DNA of 64,000 bases from the NCBI GenBank assembly GCA_977006965.1, contig OZ345363.1:1116001-1180000 (forward strand). Reading direction: 5' to 3'. The DNA is from Phymatolithon calcareum (lineage: Eukaryota > Rhodophyta > Florideophyceae > Hapalidiales). Shown piece by piece: positions 1 to 10,497 of the stretch. Position numbers and translations under genes: made by a program. Position 1 is the first letter of the stretch, and each line of letters opens with the position of its first letter. The notes under the pieces are model-generated. The model saw only the letters and a list, made by a program, of their open reading frames with translations. It searched no databases and was not told the DNA's origin.

Positions 1-1505
1 CTCGCGGTGACTCATCATATATCCAGTCGCCAAACTTTCGAGCGATAACCTACAATACAGTATGCGTGAAACACCTTCCTTGGGCTGGAACAAACCAATG
101 GAAATGCCCCAGTATTTCATTTCCAGTGTCGTTTTAGGATTAGTACAGGGCAATCGCTTTGACGTATTTTATCCGTTTTTAAAGCCATGTCTTCTGCTGT
201 CAGAAGTGGACTGACACGACATTACAGCAACTGGATATTCCTCGAGATTCGGGGAATCCTTAGTACTTTCAATTAACTTTGAAAGTGCGGGTCCAAGCAA
301 CAGTATCGGTGCACATTCGATAATAAATCCAGTACTTCGGCAGGCAAGACAGCGGTTCTCCTTCAAAATCTCAGTAAAATGAATCTAAGTCCTCCATTTC
401 GGAGAAATGAGATTCAGAATGTTACGAAAGCGAGTTTATTCGACACAGACACAGTTTTATTAGAAAATGAAATGCAACTATTAATTTTTCTGGGCAAACT
501 AGAAATTTGCTCAAGGCCCGTGTTTCTTTCCCTGTAGGCAAGATCTCCATGGGACAGACTCTAAAAGGAGACAGCGCCTGGACTAAAGGAGCACTGGACG
601 AGCTCCTGGCCATGTTCCAGATCTGGGAAACCCGCATTCCGACACAGCAGAGTAAGCACTCCCTGCAAATTGGACCCCCCCTCCGTGTGACAAATGAACG
701 AAGACAAAATTTCCCCTCGAAGCTCCTCGGCGGACCAGAGGAGGGTTTTTGTAGAACACCTCACTGTGGAACACCCCCGTAAGAAACTCTTCTTTGTACA
801 GAATGAAGCCAAAGTTCTTGGCACTTGAAAAGTTGCCCCAGAGGCTTGCAAATGCGTTGGTAACTTTAAGTAAAATCTAATTGCTTCTTCTTCAAGGTCT
901 CTTTGTTTTTCACCTTTCTACAGCGTGATTCTTAAACCGCACAAGAGCAGGTCCATTTCGTCTCGTGCAACACGACATACGTCAGGTTTGAACATACGGA
1001 TAGCCGCTTAGTCGCAGAGCAGGATGCCATCTACCTTACACCTTCGCGTCGCCACAGGGCTGGCTAAGTACAAGTTTGACTTTGGAGAACATGTATTCTA
1101 GTGACGATTTGCTACATGAGAAAAGGTACAAGGAGCATGATCACGCAGTATCATTGTTTTTACAAGGAGAGGGTAGCTCCTTTTCATTGCAGAAGTCGTC
1201 AGTACTAAAGCAACGCCAGACTGAGCCCTCGTTCTAATTCGCACGATTCAAATTTTTTTTAGTATCTCCATTCGTTTCGCCTTCCACCAGTTGTCTACAA
1301 TTTTCCACAAACTTTTCGGATGACTTGCCGGGGAGAAAAAGTCCGTGAAGAACAGAGCTTGGTCAGATATTTCACTGTTTTATTAAGAGCATGACGCGAA
1401 ATATTAGCTTGCAAGATGTTCAGAACGACCAGGGCAAAAGAACGAAAGTACTATAAATGAAGAAACGCCGAAGAGGCCGAAGCTACAAGTAATGATATCG
1501 CAGCA
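1..1505. other. no gene recognised
   Basis: No reading frame here resembles a known family, and no terminal repeats are evident. Short frames on both strands near 420-850 overlap each other without a convincing protein signature. Probably degraded repeat sequence, judging from the relics that follow. Confidence 0.4.
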
Positions 1506-1993
1506 ATGGAAACCAGAGAACCGTTTGATGAAGCGATGAAGCATATGCTAATGAACCAGTCTACCGAAGCAGTTCGATCAACATTCAGGGTAAAGGTAGA
1601 AGAGGGCCTTGAATCGAACGGGAAGAGAAAAATTCCATACGGCGAGACAAGAGATCTTCAAGCAATCCTTAAATTTCCAAAACTGCAACACAGGCAACTG
1701 GCTGTCCAGTGCGTCCTTGGAAGATTTCTCCAGAGTCAGACAGCAGACGGAGACTCTGGAGTGCAACTTGTCAGCCTATTGAATCAATAAAGAAGACAGA
1801 AAGGAAACCGAGAAATCACTTGATGAACTTTCGCTCTAGAGTAAAAACATCATTGAGTTCAAGCAGAATGAAGAAGGCCTGTTCTGAAACGAGACGCGAA
1901 GATTCGGAAGAGTTCAGGGTCTTCAACAAAACATGCATGCGATCTGTTCTAAGGTCAGTAGCAATTGAGGAAGCCTTGCCCGTATATACGTAA
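1506..1993 (+). pseudogene. LINE reverse transcriptase C-terminal tail, relic
   Basis: The first 94 codons (starting METREPF) match the tail of the LINE copy at 34969-35892, which has the same METREPF start, a basic KRKIPY motif and then an ILKFPK..HRQ segment. After about codon 75 the match moves to another frame (1709-1993), so at least one frameshift is present. The frame ends before the helical C-terminus seen in the longer copies. This is a 5'-truncated, inactivated fragment of the same non-LTR family that also occupies 10498-15004. The identification is by internal comparison within this window. Confidence 0.6.
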
Positions 1994-2875
1994 GACTACT
2001 GCTTTCAATTAAAAAGTTTACAAAAAACAGCTGCGCTACGAGTTTTTTCGAAAAAATGTTTTTAGTTATCTTCCAGAAATCCAGAAAAAATTGCCACTTT
2101 GGATACTTCTGCGACACTGATCTTCCACCAGGACCGTACACTATTCACTCCCTACCACTCAGCAAAGAAAAGCAACTCAGCATTGAACCAGATGATATAA
2201 GTCTTTGAGCTGGTATCTAATTACGATGGTTGGGAGTACCACAACGCGCTAAGTTCCTTCCACATTCGGGTCTCAAAGCTCAAGGTGAGACACGTCCGTC
2301 AAGGAGAGGCGGCTCGGAATAGCCAGCACCACCATGGACAGGTTATCACACTTCCTCTGAAAAACGGTATGCACTACAGGGATGTAAGAGCCAGCAGAGC
2401 AACCAGTCGGTAGAGACAGAACATGTGCGTGTATAACGACTAATGCGAACAAGGTAACGGGTTTATCAGTCACTGTAGCTTTCCTGCTGACAATGCCGTT
2501 AGCAATAGTATTAGCAGCACCTTCGGCCAGTCAACTTCTGTGGAAGCCTGACCCCCTGGAAAAGCTAGAAGAAGAAGAAGGTAGACTTTTTTAAAAGTTA
2601 CCAGCGCATCTGCTAACGCTTGGGGAAACTTTCCTAGTGCCAATATGTTTTGGCGGGATTCTGTCTATGGAAGAGTTTCTTTTCTAGAATAGCTAGAGAG
2701 AACTCAACCTTGACCAGCTTTTGGCAACCTTCAGAAATCTTTCTATTGAACAAAAACGTTCCGATCCCTCTTCGTTCCTATCCTTCCACATATTCGTGTT
2801 GCACGTTAAACGACATCGACCGCAACGTTCTGCACCCGAAGACTATCGCATTGGCGACACGGGAGGCACTACAGG
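1994..2875. other. no gene recognised
   Basis: AT-richer sequence with stop codons in all frames and no recognisable protein or repeat boundary until the MITE that begins at 2876. Confidence 0.4.
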
Positions 2876-3358
2876 CATACCCTGTCAAATATGTATTCAT
2901 TATTTTATTCGGCATTCCGTCACAGTGAATAAATTATTTCTTCCACGTGAGAGAAGTATAAATAACTCTTCCAAAGGACCGGGTCAGAGTTATTTACGCA
3001 GTATGAAGGAACAATTCGAATAACTCACCTATTCAATTGTTTACTGGCGATCAACTGGTAGAAACTAGTCAATTATGTCGTTGACATCGCCTATGTCTCA
3101 TAGATCCACGTTAATGAATAAAGAACATATGTGAAGAGCGGTGCGTTGGAATGCAAAAAACACACCGGTTTCGATGAGGCCTTATGACGATCGGCCTGCA
3201 CACTTGCACAATATCATTTAGTGCCGAATTATTCGAAAAAAATTTGAGTAATTTACTCTCTCTTCATGTGAAGGGAGAGTGTATTACTCAAGTTCTGACA
3301 GAGGGGATAAAATTATTCCGATGTGAATAACTCGTGAACTTATTTTTGACAGGCTATG
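2876..3358. mobile_element. hAT-type MITE
   Basis: A non-coding 483-bp unit. The left end begins CATACCCTGTCAAATA and the right end, read on the other strand, begins CATAGCCTGTCAAAAATA. The flanking 8-mers ACTACAGG (2868-2875) and ACAACAAG (3359-3366) agree at 6 of 8 positions, as expected of an old 8-bp target duplication, which is typical of hAT elements. The interior is rich in GAATAA and ACGTGAA words and holds no frame. Its termini match those of the larger hAT derivative at 4015-9417, so this may be a deletion product of that family. Confidence 0.55.
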
Positions 3359-4014
3359 ACAACAAGTCGCAGTTATTTACTTTCGATCTCCACGTGAACG
3401 GGGCCATTTAGCGCCGATCCTGAGAGCGACCTACATTGTCCTGATATGGAGGGTATGCAACTTCGAAATGTTCGAGGCATCATTTGTCAATTCACAGAGT
3501 TGCCTAGGAACAAAGTGAGAAATCTTTGGAGCACCATTTAGGCATGGCAAGACGCATCTCATCAGCTTAAGGAGGAACCTCAAGCTGCAATCTAAGTAGA
3601 AAACAATTCAGCGCAATGAAGCACAGCCTTAGCAGAGAAAAAAACTTAAATACAGCAAAAAGCAAAGGGGAGCACCCTGCGATGCATTAGAATGAAGTCC
3701 GAAAACTAGCCTATAGTTAACCACCTGAAATCCAGGGCAGTGCAGTTATTGATCATTTCTCTGTTAGAAGCTCCTTCTTTCCCAAAGCTATAAATGCCCT
3801 CAGATCCTGGAACGATACACAAGTTCCGGAATGCAGAATAGTTGATTATTGTCACAAAACGGCAATGAACAGTTTTGAACAAAAAAGTGTTTAATACCTT
3901 TCACTCAGCGCTGTTGAACCTCGCGAAGGTCGAGGTGCTGTTCTAAAATGTTGTCGCACACGAGTTAGTGGTGGTGATCCGTATTGACCGTTGGTCTCCC
4001 AAAACGGGGGCCGG
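3359..4014. other. no gene recognised
   Basis: Short frames only, many stops, and no family resemblance. Bases 4007-4014 are the left target duplication of the next element. Confidence 0.4.
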
Positions 4015-4157
4015 CATACCTTGTAAATAATTCATTTTCAATATATTCACAGCTCGCTTTCGCGTAAGAATAGATTATTTAATCAAGAAAGTCAAATGAA
4101 TAAGTAATTTATTCATGGAGAGGGTCAAAAGTAAATATGAATTATTGGAATATATTC

Positions 4158-4487
4158 TCATTCCATTATCGCACTTACGTCCTGCATGCACCACAGGTCT
4201 GCATTCATATGTAGAAAAAGCTGCATCTCAAGATTCGCTGGAGACATACTCTTCCTGTGCTTATTCAGAGTGTATCCAGCTTTGGACAAGAAACGTTCAA
4301 CTATGTTGGAAGTAGGCAATATGAAACGAAGGTCCGAATATCCGGAACGATTTTCAGACAGCCTGCGTTTCTTCAATGCCTCGTCTGCAAAAGACATCGA
4401 GTCCTTGTCCACTGTCGTAACTGTTTCAGAATCCACAGAGACTACTTTCAGAGAACCTGTTGCTTTTTTCTCTTGAACTGTCATCAA
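4158..4487 (-). pseudogene. hAT transposase C-terminal dimerisation fragment
   Basis: The 109-codon frame contains the hAT family dimerisation signature: a PTSNIVERFLSKAG stretch followed by NKHRKSMSPANLE and QLFLHMNADLW. In intact hAT transposases this block is the last 60-80 residues and mediates multimerisation. Here it is about 140 bp from the left terminal repeat, in the right order and orientation for the 3' end of the element. Nothing of the RNase H-like catalytic domain precedes it, so it cannot encode a working transposase. Confidence 0.75.
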
Positions 4488-4663
4488 CTAAATTTTTTGT
4501 CTTGTATTTTTGCGATGCCGGTCTCGAAATGGGGATCTCGCACAATGCTAGCATTAAAAGATAACCTTGATTTTGCGCTGGGAATCTTAGCAATGACCGC
4601 GTCGAAAAGAACACGAACCTCAGCGATGGAAAACGGCAGCAGAGTCAACTCAACAAAATGCAC

Positions 4664-4951
4664 TCAACCATGAGCCGCGACTACTTTAGGTTCGTAGAAG
4701 TAAGCCGCCTTGTCACTTGAATTAATCCATGGTGTGCATGTCGATGACACGAGCGAAGACTCGGTTTCCTGAAGATCTTTCAATTCCTCTGGATGCTTGG
4801 CTCGCACGTGCGATAACAGACTGGCATATCCACTGCCCTTCTGCTTCCTGGTAGTGCCACAGAGGCATCTCCAAACGCAATCGTCGTCGTCGCTGTCCTG
4901 GCTAAAAAAGCTTTCCCTGACTCGTTTCCCAAGAGTTGACTTTTGTTGCAT
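4664..4951 (-). pseudogene. BED-like zinc finger, N-terminal hAT transposase fragment
   Basis: The 95-codon frame has an acidic leader (QDSDDDD), then a WRCLCG cysteine pair and an HVRAKH histidine pair about 20 residues later. This resembles the DNA-binding BED finger at the N-terminus of hAT transposases. It lies upstream, in transcription sense, of the dimerisation fragment at 4158-4487 and inside the same terminal repeats. The intervening domains are deleted and the frame stops soon after the finger. Confidence 0.6.
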
Positions 4952-5388
4952 GATTCCAGCAGTCCAAATAAAATTGAAGGACGCTCACAAAGATGTGCAA
5001 TTGATAGAACTTGATGAAGTGATGGAGGTTGGCTTGGATGTGAGTGATTTGACTTGCCCGGGTCGAAATTTAAGTACTAGTGTTTAGACATTGCAGCAAT
5101 CCTGATAACAGCTAATTGTCGGAAAGATGGTTCTAATGTTCTCACCAACGTTCAAATCATAGTACGTTGTAGTCTACAAGCGAGACATGTACTATTGATA
5201 TCAATCAAGTGAGTGTAATGTTGCAACGTTACGCAGGCAAGAAAACATGTTCTATTTGGGAGCAACATTAGTAGTAATAGAAAAGACAAGTACGAGCACC
5301 TTCAGAATCAGACGCTGAGAGTAATTCTAAAAGTATTCTCCCTCCTGCAAAAATGAATTATTTTATTCTATCGAGGCTATGAATGAAT

Positions 5389-5604
5389 TATTTTCTGATA
5401 CTTGTTTGTGAAAAGATTCGTTTTATATGCCAGTCTATAGTCGTCGCAGGTAAGGGGGGAAGATTCCTTTCTTCAATCTAAGCTAAACTGCTTACACACT
5501 CAGCCACGCGCATGACCACATCCACTCATAGAGTCCCATGTAGTATGAGAGCTCTCATAGCGAATGCGTTCGCGTTGGTCTCGGTTCGGCCTTGGTGAAT
5601 CGGC
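5389..5604 (-). repeat. DIRS terminal repeat B2
   Basis: This 216-bp segment is repeated without visible change at 5818-6033. It forms the 3' terminus of the element in minus-strand sense. Confidence 0.85.
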
Positions 5605-5717
5605 GGGTTCGAGGCGGTTGTAATTGAGTTTGCTCGAGAATTGAGCGTAGTGAAGTGATTTCTCGATGCGTAAAGAGACGAAGTTGAATTGTCTGAAAAC
5701 AGGGATGGGAGGGCGGG

Positions 5718-5822
5718 ACGCACAAAAACTCCCCCCCAAGACTTGGCGGCAATATCCAAATCATTCCACGCCCAAGTCCGAAAATACCGTTCTGCTATGC
5801 AAGCTCGCAGAACTCTATATTT
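5718..5822 (-). repeat. DIRS internal repeat A2
   Basis: This 105-bp segment is identical to A1 at 9231-9335. It overlaps the inner edge of B1 by a few bases, forming the B1/A2 junction that in PAT-like elements templates completion of the element ends. Confidence 0.85.
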
Positions 5823-6033
5823 TCTGATACTTGTTTGTGAAAAGATTCGTTTTATATGCCAGTCTATAGTCGTCGCAGGTAAGGGGGGAAGATTCCTTTC
5901 TTCAATCTAAGCTAAACTGCTTACACACTCAGCCACGCGCATGACCACATCCACTCATAGAGTCCCATGTAGTATGAGAGCTCTCATAGCGAATGCGTTC
6001 GCGTTGGTCTCGGTTCGGCCTTGGTGAATCGGC
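5818..6033 (-). repeat. DIRS internal repeat B1
   Basis: This copy of the 216-bp B repeat lies directly downstream of the recombinase stop codon (6046-6048 on the minus strand). Confidence 0.85.
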
Positions 6034-6045
6034 TCCGCCACCCCT

Positions 6046-7002
6046 TTACTCTGGTGGTGGCGAAACGTTGAAAAGCTTATATCGTTGCGCTAACCGCCGT
6101 TCGAAACGACGTCGGAGTTGAGGAGAAATGTTTTGAAGTTGATGGTGAACCTGATCGGGTTGAAGGTATTGTTGCATAGACTTTGATGACGCCCATCGTC
6201 CACGAAGTTGAATTTCATCACGCGTCAGTCGACCGTGCATATGATCCGTGGTTGCGCCACCGTAACGAAGTCCACGTAGTTTTGTATCTCCAATTTCGAT
6301 GTTGAATGTTTCCAAAATCGGGTTCATTCGTTTTCTTAGTGTTGCCATTGAGAATCGGAACAGCTTGTTGTCGTTTTGTGTTCCATTCTTCGATCGAATG
6401 ACCTGCTGTCGTCGAAGTAACTCGGCATTTAGTAGTCCACGAACAAACACGGATTGGTTGGTTCCACGTTTGGTTTTTGGTAGCGTCAATACGCCATAGT
6501 AATTTTGGTTGGGTCCCTGGGGAGGATCGAGAAAGATGAAGTCTTGACACCTCGCATTCGAGGCATCTGCAGATCGTAAGTAGCAATCAAATATGACCAA
6601 TATTGCAGTAGCCATGTCTGGACGGCCTTGTTTTAGGAGTTCATAGGCGATCGCATTCGCCAATTGTTCGGATATAACTGTACGGGCCTTTACAGGAACA
6701 TGTTTTGCCCACCCCTCGAGAGAGGCGCGAAGGTCCTGCATTTTGCCCCGCAACGTTGGGAAGTACAGCTCAACAGCTAACATTGCATTGACGACTAATT
6801 GTCGTCCAGCTTTGTTCCGAGTATGATACGTATGAACCGCGAAGTCCATTAAGTACCCCTCAGTTTTTGATAAATCGGTAAATGAATCAAGCCCTTTTTC
6901 CTCCAAGTATTTGATGAAGGCTGCCAGGCCACGGTCGTATTGGTTTTTGGTGCTCTTGTCGACTCGGAGAGCTAGTAGCTCATACCGTCCAGGACGGTTC
7001 AT
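6046..7002 (-). CDS. tyrosine recombinase of a DIRS/PAT-like element
   Basis: This 318-residue frame starts with ATG and is intact. Residues about 15-100 look like an N-terminal core-binding (SAM-like) domain (KNQYDRGLAAFIKYL). The catalytic half follows: box I arginine in DCYLRSADASN (R143), a basic KTKRG turn corresponding to the beta-hairpin lysine region, box II RGLRYGGAT (R246), the GRW position (W270), and the nucleophile in MQQYL (Y279). These residues fit the R..R..H/W..Y pattern of tyrosine recombinases that integrate circular DIRS DNA. The start lies 8 bases after the stop of the upstream frame. The intact catalytic set suggests recent activity. Confidence 0.85.
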   Translation of the reverse strand: MNRPGRYELLALRVDKSTKNQYDRGLAAFIKYLEEKGLDSFTDLSKTEGYLMDFAVHTYHTRNKAGRQLVVNAMLAVELYFPTLRGKMQDLRASLEGWAKHVPVKARTVISEQLANAIAYELLKQGRPDMATAILVIFDCYLRSADASNARCQDFIFLDPPQGPNQNYYGVLTLPKTKRGTNQSVFVRGLLNAELLRRQQVIRSKNGTQNDNKLFRFSMATLRKRMNPILETFNIEIGDTKLRGLRYGGATTDHMHGRLTRDEIQLRGRWASSKSMQQYLQPDQVHHQLQNISPQLRRRFERRLAQRYKLFNVSPPPE

Positions 7003-7010
7003 CAGCGGGT

Positions 7011-8312
7011 TTAGACTCGCTTCTGATATATATGCTCTCTATATGTAAGTCTCCGGCCAACGTAAGAGCTGCAACTTGTCTGCAAGATATTCGATCTTCC
7101 TTTCTCTTGCGCCCCAATGAGCGCCTGATTGTCAACCCCAGTTACCAACCTTTTTCCAATGTTCAATTTGTTTCGTAAAAACCACTTAAGACCCCTTGGG
7201 TCTTTTATAACATTCTCAGGTGTATCATATTTCATAACAAGTTCCGGCGGCAGGGCGTCAAGCAGCTCGACGCTTCCTGCCACTCCGTGAGAAGGCAGCG
7301 ATAATATTGAGGCCTCCATCCAAGTCTTCGTTTGACAACGCTCAGCTAAATAGGTAGAGCTTTCTGGTGGTACTCTCGTTGTCACCCATTGGTCCGCACG
7401 TGACAATAGTTGCCGGCGGAACGCCTGGTCACATGAATCACTCACTTGAAAACATATTTCCGATTGACTGGTGGTGAGTTTGTCGTCGAAAAGTAGGGGT
7501 ACATCCATGCTGGCGACCTGCCCCCTGGAGAGGGCCTTGAGACAGGTTAGTACGTGCGCGGTGGTCGTCAGTATGGCATTTTCCTCACATATTCGTGACC
7601 TATGGCGAGGCCCTTTTCCATTCGTCCTGCCATTAATTCCCCTGATCGTTAGGGGGAATAACTCACGTCGGTCATCGGTAACAAATCTTTTCATTTTTGT
7701 TCTACTAATTTTTGCGAGCCCCAGAAGCCCCCTTTTCTTTGTGTCGGGATTCTTTCCTAGGGGCTTCATGAGCTCACGTTCGAGTCGCGCTGCACGGCGG
7801 GCGGCTCGTAATTCTCTCGCAAGATCGGCTACGTTGGGTGTCGCTTCGCTGCTGTCGCTATCGCTTTCCGCTAGTTGAACTCTCTTTGGTTGACCTCTTT
7901 TAGAGTTCTTTTTCTTTCTGTGTCCTCGCGACGGGCCCGGGTTGGATGGGCCCGCCCTGGTTTTGGGTTTGTTGCGCGTTCGGGTTTTGCAAGAGGGCCC
8001 GGCGTTGGATGGCCCTCCTCTAGAATTGGTTAGATTGTTAGCATCATCGTTACGCGCATCCATTTGGTCCGTGTCATCGTATTCACTTCCACTACTCACC
8101 GGTGTCGGTAAATTACCGGCGAGCACGTTAGTAATTACCTCGCATAAATCGTTAGTATCGCATCGCAGTGGCACAGTGCGCAAAGCACCCAGTTTCGAAT
8201 TCAAAAACTCAATCATCCCGGCATGGAACTCACGTCCCCGGTTTTCATAGGTCTTCAAACTCTTTCCTACCACATCTTTAAACTTCGATATATAATCTCC
8301 ATCGTTTCCCAT
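7011..8312 (-). CDS. Gag-like protein fused to an RNase H remnant (DIRS element)
   Basis: I start at the ATG at 8312 (433 residues); the longer open frame begins with TTG. The N-terminal half is hydrophilic and low-complexity (repeated RGGPSNAGPS and AGPSNPGPS, then KKKNSKRGQPKR), as in DIRS Gag proteins. A charged helical stretch (RELRAARRAARLERELM) and a Gag-like core follow. The last 40 or so residues (GVDNQALIGAQEKGRS) resemble the DN..A....GRS part of a retroelement RNase H. If so, an in-frame deletion has removed the whole reverse transcriptase and joined Gag to the end of RNase H. The Gag assignment is from position and composition; the RNase H assignment is tentative. Confidence 0.5.
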   Translation of the reverse strand: MGNDGDYISKFKDVVGKSLKTYENRGREFHAGMIEFLNSKLGALRTVPLRCDTNDLCEVITNVLAGNLPTPVSSGSEYDDTDQMDARNDDANNLTNSRGGPSNAGPSCKTRTRNKPKTRAGPSNPGPSRGHRKKKNSKRGQPKRVQLAESDSDSSEATPNVADLARELRAARRAARLERELMKPLGKNPDTKKRGLLGLAKISRTKMKRFVTDDRRELFPLTIRGINGRTNGKGPRHRSRICEENAILTTTAHVLTCLKALSRGQVASMDVPLLFDDKLTTSQSEICFQVSDSCDQAFRRQLLSRADQWVTTRVPPESSTYLAERCQTKTWMEASILSLPSHGVAGSVELLDALPPELVMKYDTPENVIKDPRGLKWFLRNKLNIGKRLVTGVDNQALIGAQEKGRSNILQTSCSSYVGRRLTYREHIYQKRV

Positions 8313-8342
8313 CCCCGCGAAGAGTTCGATAAACTCTCCCAA

Positions 8343-9230
8343 TAGCAGCCTCTTGCTGCTTCGATTGCTGTAGTTAGCAGGTGAAATTTTCGGAGAGGCG
8401 CCTCACCCACGGCATCCCCTCCTAGTCCCATTCCCTAAGGGACGAGGGCGAGTGTTGTGAACTAACACAGGTGACACTCACAGTCTAAATAGACAACACC
8501 GTCAACAGGTAGCAGGTTCAATAACCCATATGCCCACCCATCCTCGTAAACGTCGGCGTCCTCGTTAGAGTTCGATTCGAACGTTCCTTGCCAGTGCGAT
8601 ACAGGCCAGTCGACTTCACTAGTTATTACCAGATCCACCTCGCACGTCACCATGTCCAACCTCGAGAGAAGGAGTTCCAACACCACTTCCATTGACGAAC
8701 CAGAACTGATAGCACAGTTAAGATGAGAACTCAAACACTCCACAAATTTATGATCATTTAAAAAGCTGCGCCGTTATGCGTAGAAGAAAACTTAAAGGCC
8801 TCCCCGAGGCCAGGTGTCGCTACTAGGGCATGTTGCCAGGACACCGCGCTTTACAACTTTGACTAAACGATTCCGATAGGGGTTTACGACTTATGCGAAA
8901 AATACCAACGTTATGTGTACATCTCCATCTCCGTACATGTTCATTGCTCATTGTCTCCGAGAAGTTAAGTATCGGTCGGGTGCCACCCCGTCCGTCATGA
9001 GTCTTCATCTGGTGAAATTGTGCAGCTCTTAGACACCCGAAGGTGCACAGGGGTCGCGACGTGAACGCGGCTACACACGAGACCGGGTCAGTAAACCCTC
9101 TTTACTAACACCTGGCCAGAGATCCGTACGTGCACTCCATACTCCTTAGAGACTCACGCCTCCAGGTAAATCAGAATCCATTGTGAGTCTTTCCCCCCAC
9201 CCTGACTTATCCGCACACGAAGTGTGATTC
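8343..9230 (-). other. DIRS 5' leader region
   Basis: These 0.9 kb lie between repeat A1 and the Gag-like frame. A 93-codon open frame (8462-8743) opens with GTG and has no recognisable features, so I do not call it a gene. Confidence 0.5.
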
Positions 9231-9335
9231 ACGCACAAAAACTCCCCCCCAAGACTTGGCGGCAATATCCAAATCATTCCACGCCCAAGTCCGAAAATAC
9301 CGTTCTGCTATGCAAGCTCGCAGAACTCTATATTT
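9231..9335 (-). repeat. DIRS terminal repeat A1
   Basis: This is the 5' terminus of the element in minus-strand sense and is identical to A2 at 5718-5822. Beyond it, at 9336, the AT-rich sequence of the invaded hAT element resumes. Confidence 0.85.
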
Positions 9336-9425
9336 ATCCAACAGATTGCAGTTGAATAAATAAATATAAATACATATTCGAATACATTTAAATATGAATT
9401 ATTTTTTACAAGGTATGGGGGCCGG

Positions 9426-10110
9426 GCATGGCGCGCCGCCTAAACCGACCACAACTCTCCGTGCGCTCCCGAAGGAGCAATGAGCTGAAGAAAACTTTTT
9501 GATATTCCTTCGGACTGCCTTCCGACTCTATGTTGTGCTCGGGTGCTGTGGCTTTTATACCGTTACGAATCTGGTTATCAGCGTTGGAGTATGACTCGTC
9601 CCTCATGCAGAGCCAGTACGACTGTCTCCGAATTTGCGGTATGGCTAGGAGAAAAAAGGGAAGTATGCGAAACGAAGCCACCAGAGATCTGTTGTTTGTT
9701 GTCTTCTCGAGGGTGCTTATCCCAGACCTCGAGTTTGCGATAATTATAGACCTTACAGCCCTCGGTAGGACCCACGGCACCTATTTAAGAACGGTCTAGT
9801 CCTAGCAGAATTTCAGTATACAACACGCAATCTGGCGATCCGCACACACCAGCCGACCCGATGGACCAGCCGAGTTCGACTTTACGTTGAGCTTCGCCCA
9901 CGGCACAGCTAACCAATGCTGAAATGGAGGTCATCAACGCGCGCACTAATTGCTGCTGCCAGATGGTGGGACAAAGTCCTTCTTTCGCGACTAACGCCTG
10001 TTAATTCGTCCCGTCCTATTGGCCTCGTAGAGCTCGTGATACTGCACTGTGCAAGTGGCACACGCTGGGACCCAGTAGTACAAGTTGCCACACACGCACT
10101 GTAAGATTGT
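9426..10110. other. no gene recognised
   Basis: Overlapping short frames on both strands (for example 124 codons on the minus strand, 9406-9780) have no family features. No repeat boundary is seen until the terminal repeat at 10111. Confidence 0.35.
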
Positions 10111-10497
10111 CTAGTGTCTATGTGACGGAATTTTTCCCTCAATCGAGGGAAGGAGATTCATATAATTTTACCAAAGAAAGCTATCAATTACCAGGATCGT
10201 CAAAAGAGTCAAGCTCCTGGATATCAAGAACATGCTTTGGACAACAGTCTGAAACAGTGGAAGAGCGGCAGATGCATATCCTTTTTTTGAATTTGGAATT
10301 TATTAAACGCCCTCAGTAACACTCATGCGACTGCAAGGGAGATGCGTTTCAGCAGATATGTTGTAGCTTCGATCATATATTCTAAGACTTGTAACCCGGG
10401 TTAACGTCGTAGCCCTAGGTGCAAAAACCCTCTCCCGTAAAAGGGCGGAGGGAAAAGCTTGGGTCCGCTGATCAGATTTCCTGAATTGGTGCCTTGT

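Larger units (their letters stand above)
5389..9335 (-). mobile_element. DIRS/PAT-like tyrosine-recombinase retroelement, internally deleted
   Basis: Read on the minus strand, the order is A1 (9335-9231), leader, Gag-like frame, tyrosine recombinase, B1 (6033-5818), A2 (5822-5718), a 113-bp spacer, and B2 (5604-5389). This A1-ORFs-B1-A2-B2 layout is the split-direct-repeat structure known from PAT-type DIRS elements, where the B1/A2 junction mimics the joined ends of a circular intermediate. B1 and B2 are identical by eye over 216 bp, and A1 and A2 over 105 bp, suggesting recent movement. No target duplication is visible, as expected when a tyrosine recombinase integrates the element. A reverse-transcriptase domain is missing, so mobility would need a helper. 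Confidence 0.8.
4015..9417 (-). mobile_element. hAT-family deletion derivative split by a DIRS insertion
   Basis: The left end begins CATACCTTGTAAATAATT. The right end, read on the minus strand, begins CATACCTTGTAAAAAATAA. The 8-bp sequence GGGGCCGG lies directly outside both ends (4007-4014 and 9418-9425), the size of target duplication made by hAT transposases. Inside, on the minus strand, are a zinc-finger piece (4664-4951) and a hAT dimerisation piece (4158-4487); the catalytic core is missing. A 3.9-kb DIRS-like element (5389-9335) sits inside it, so the hAT unit itself was only about 1.45 kb when invaded. Confidence 0.65.

Noticed and set aside
5500-5764. Overlapping minus-strand frames in the DIRS 3' repeats
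   Set aside because: They span the A2/B2 repeat junction, overlap each other in three frames and are explained as structural repeat sequence.
8462-8743. 93-codon minus-strand frame in the DIRS leader
   Set aside because: It opens with GTG, has no recognisable motif, and is short enough to be chance.
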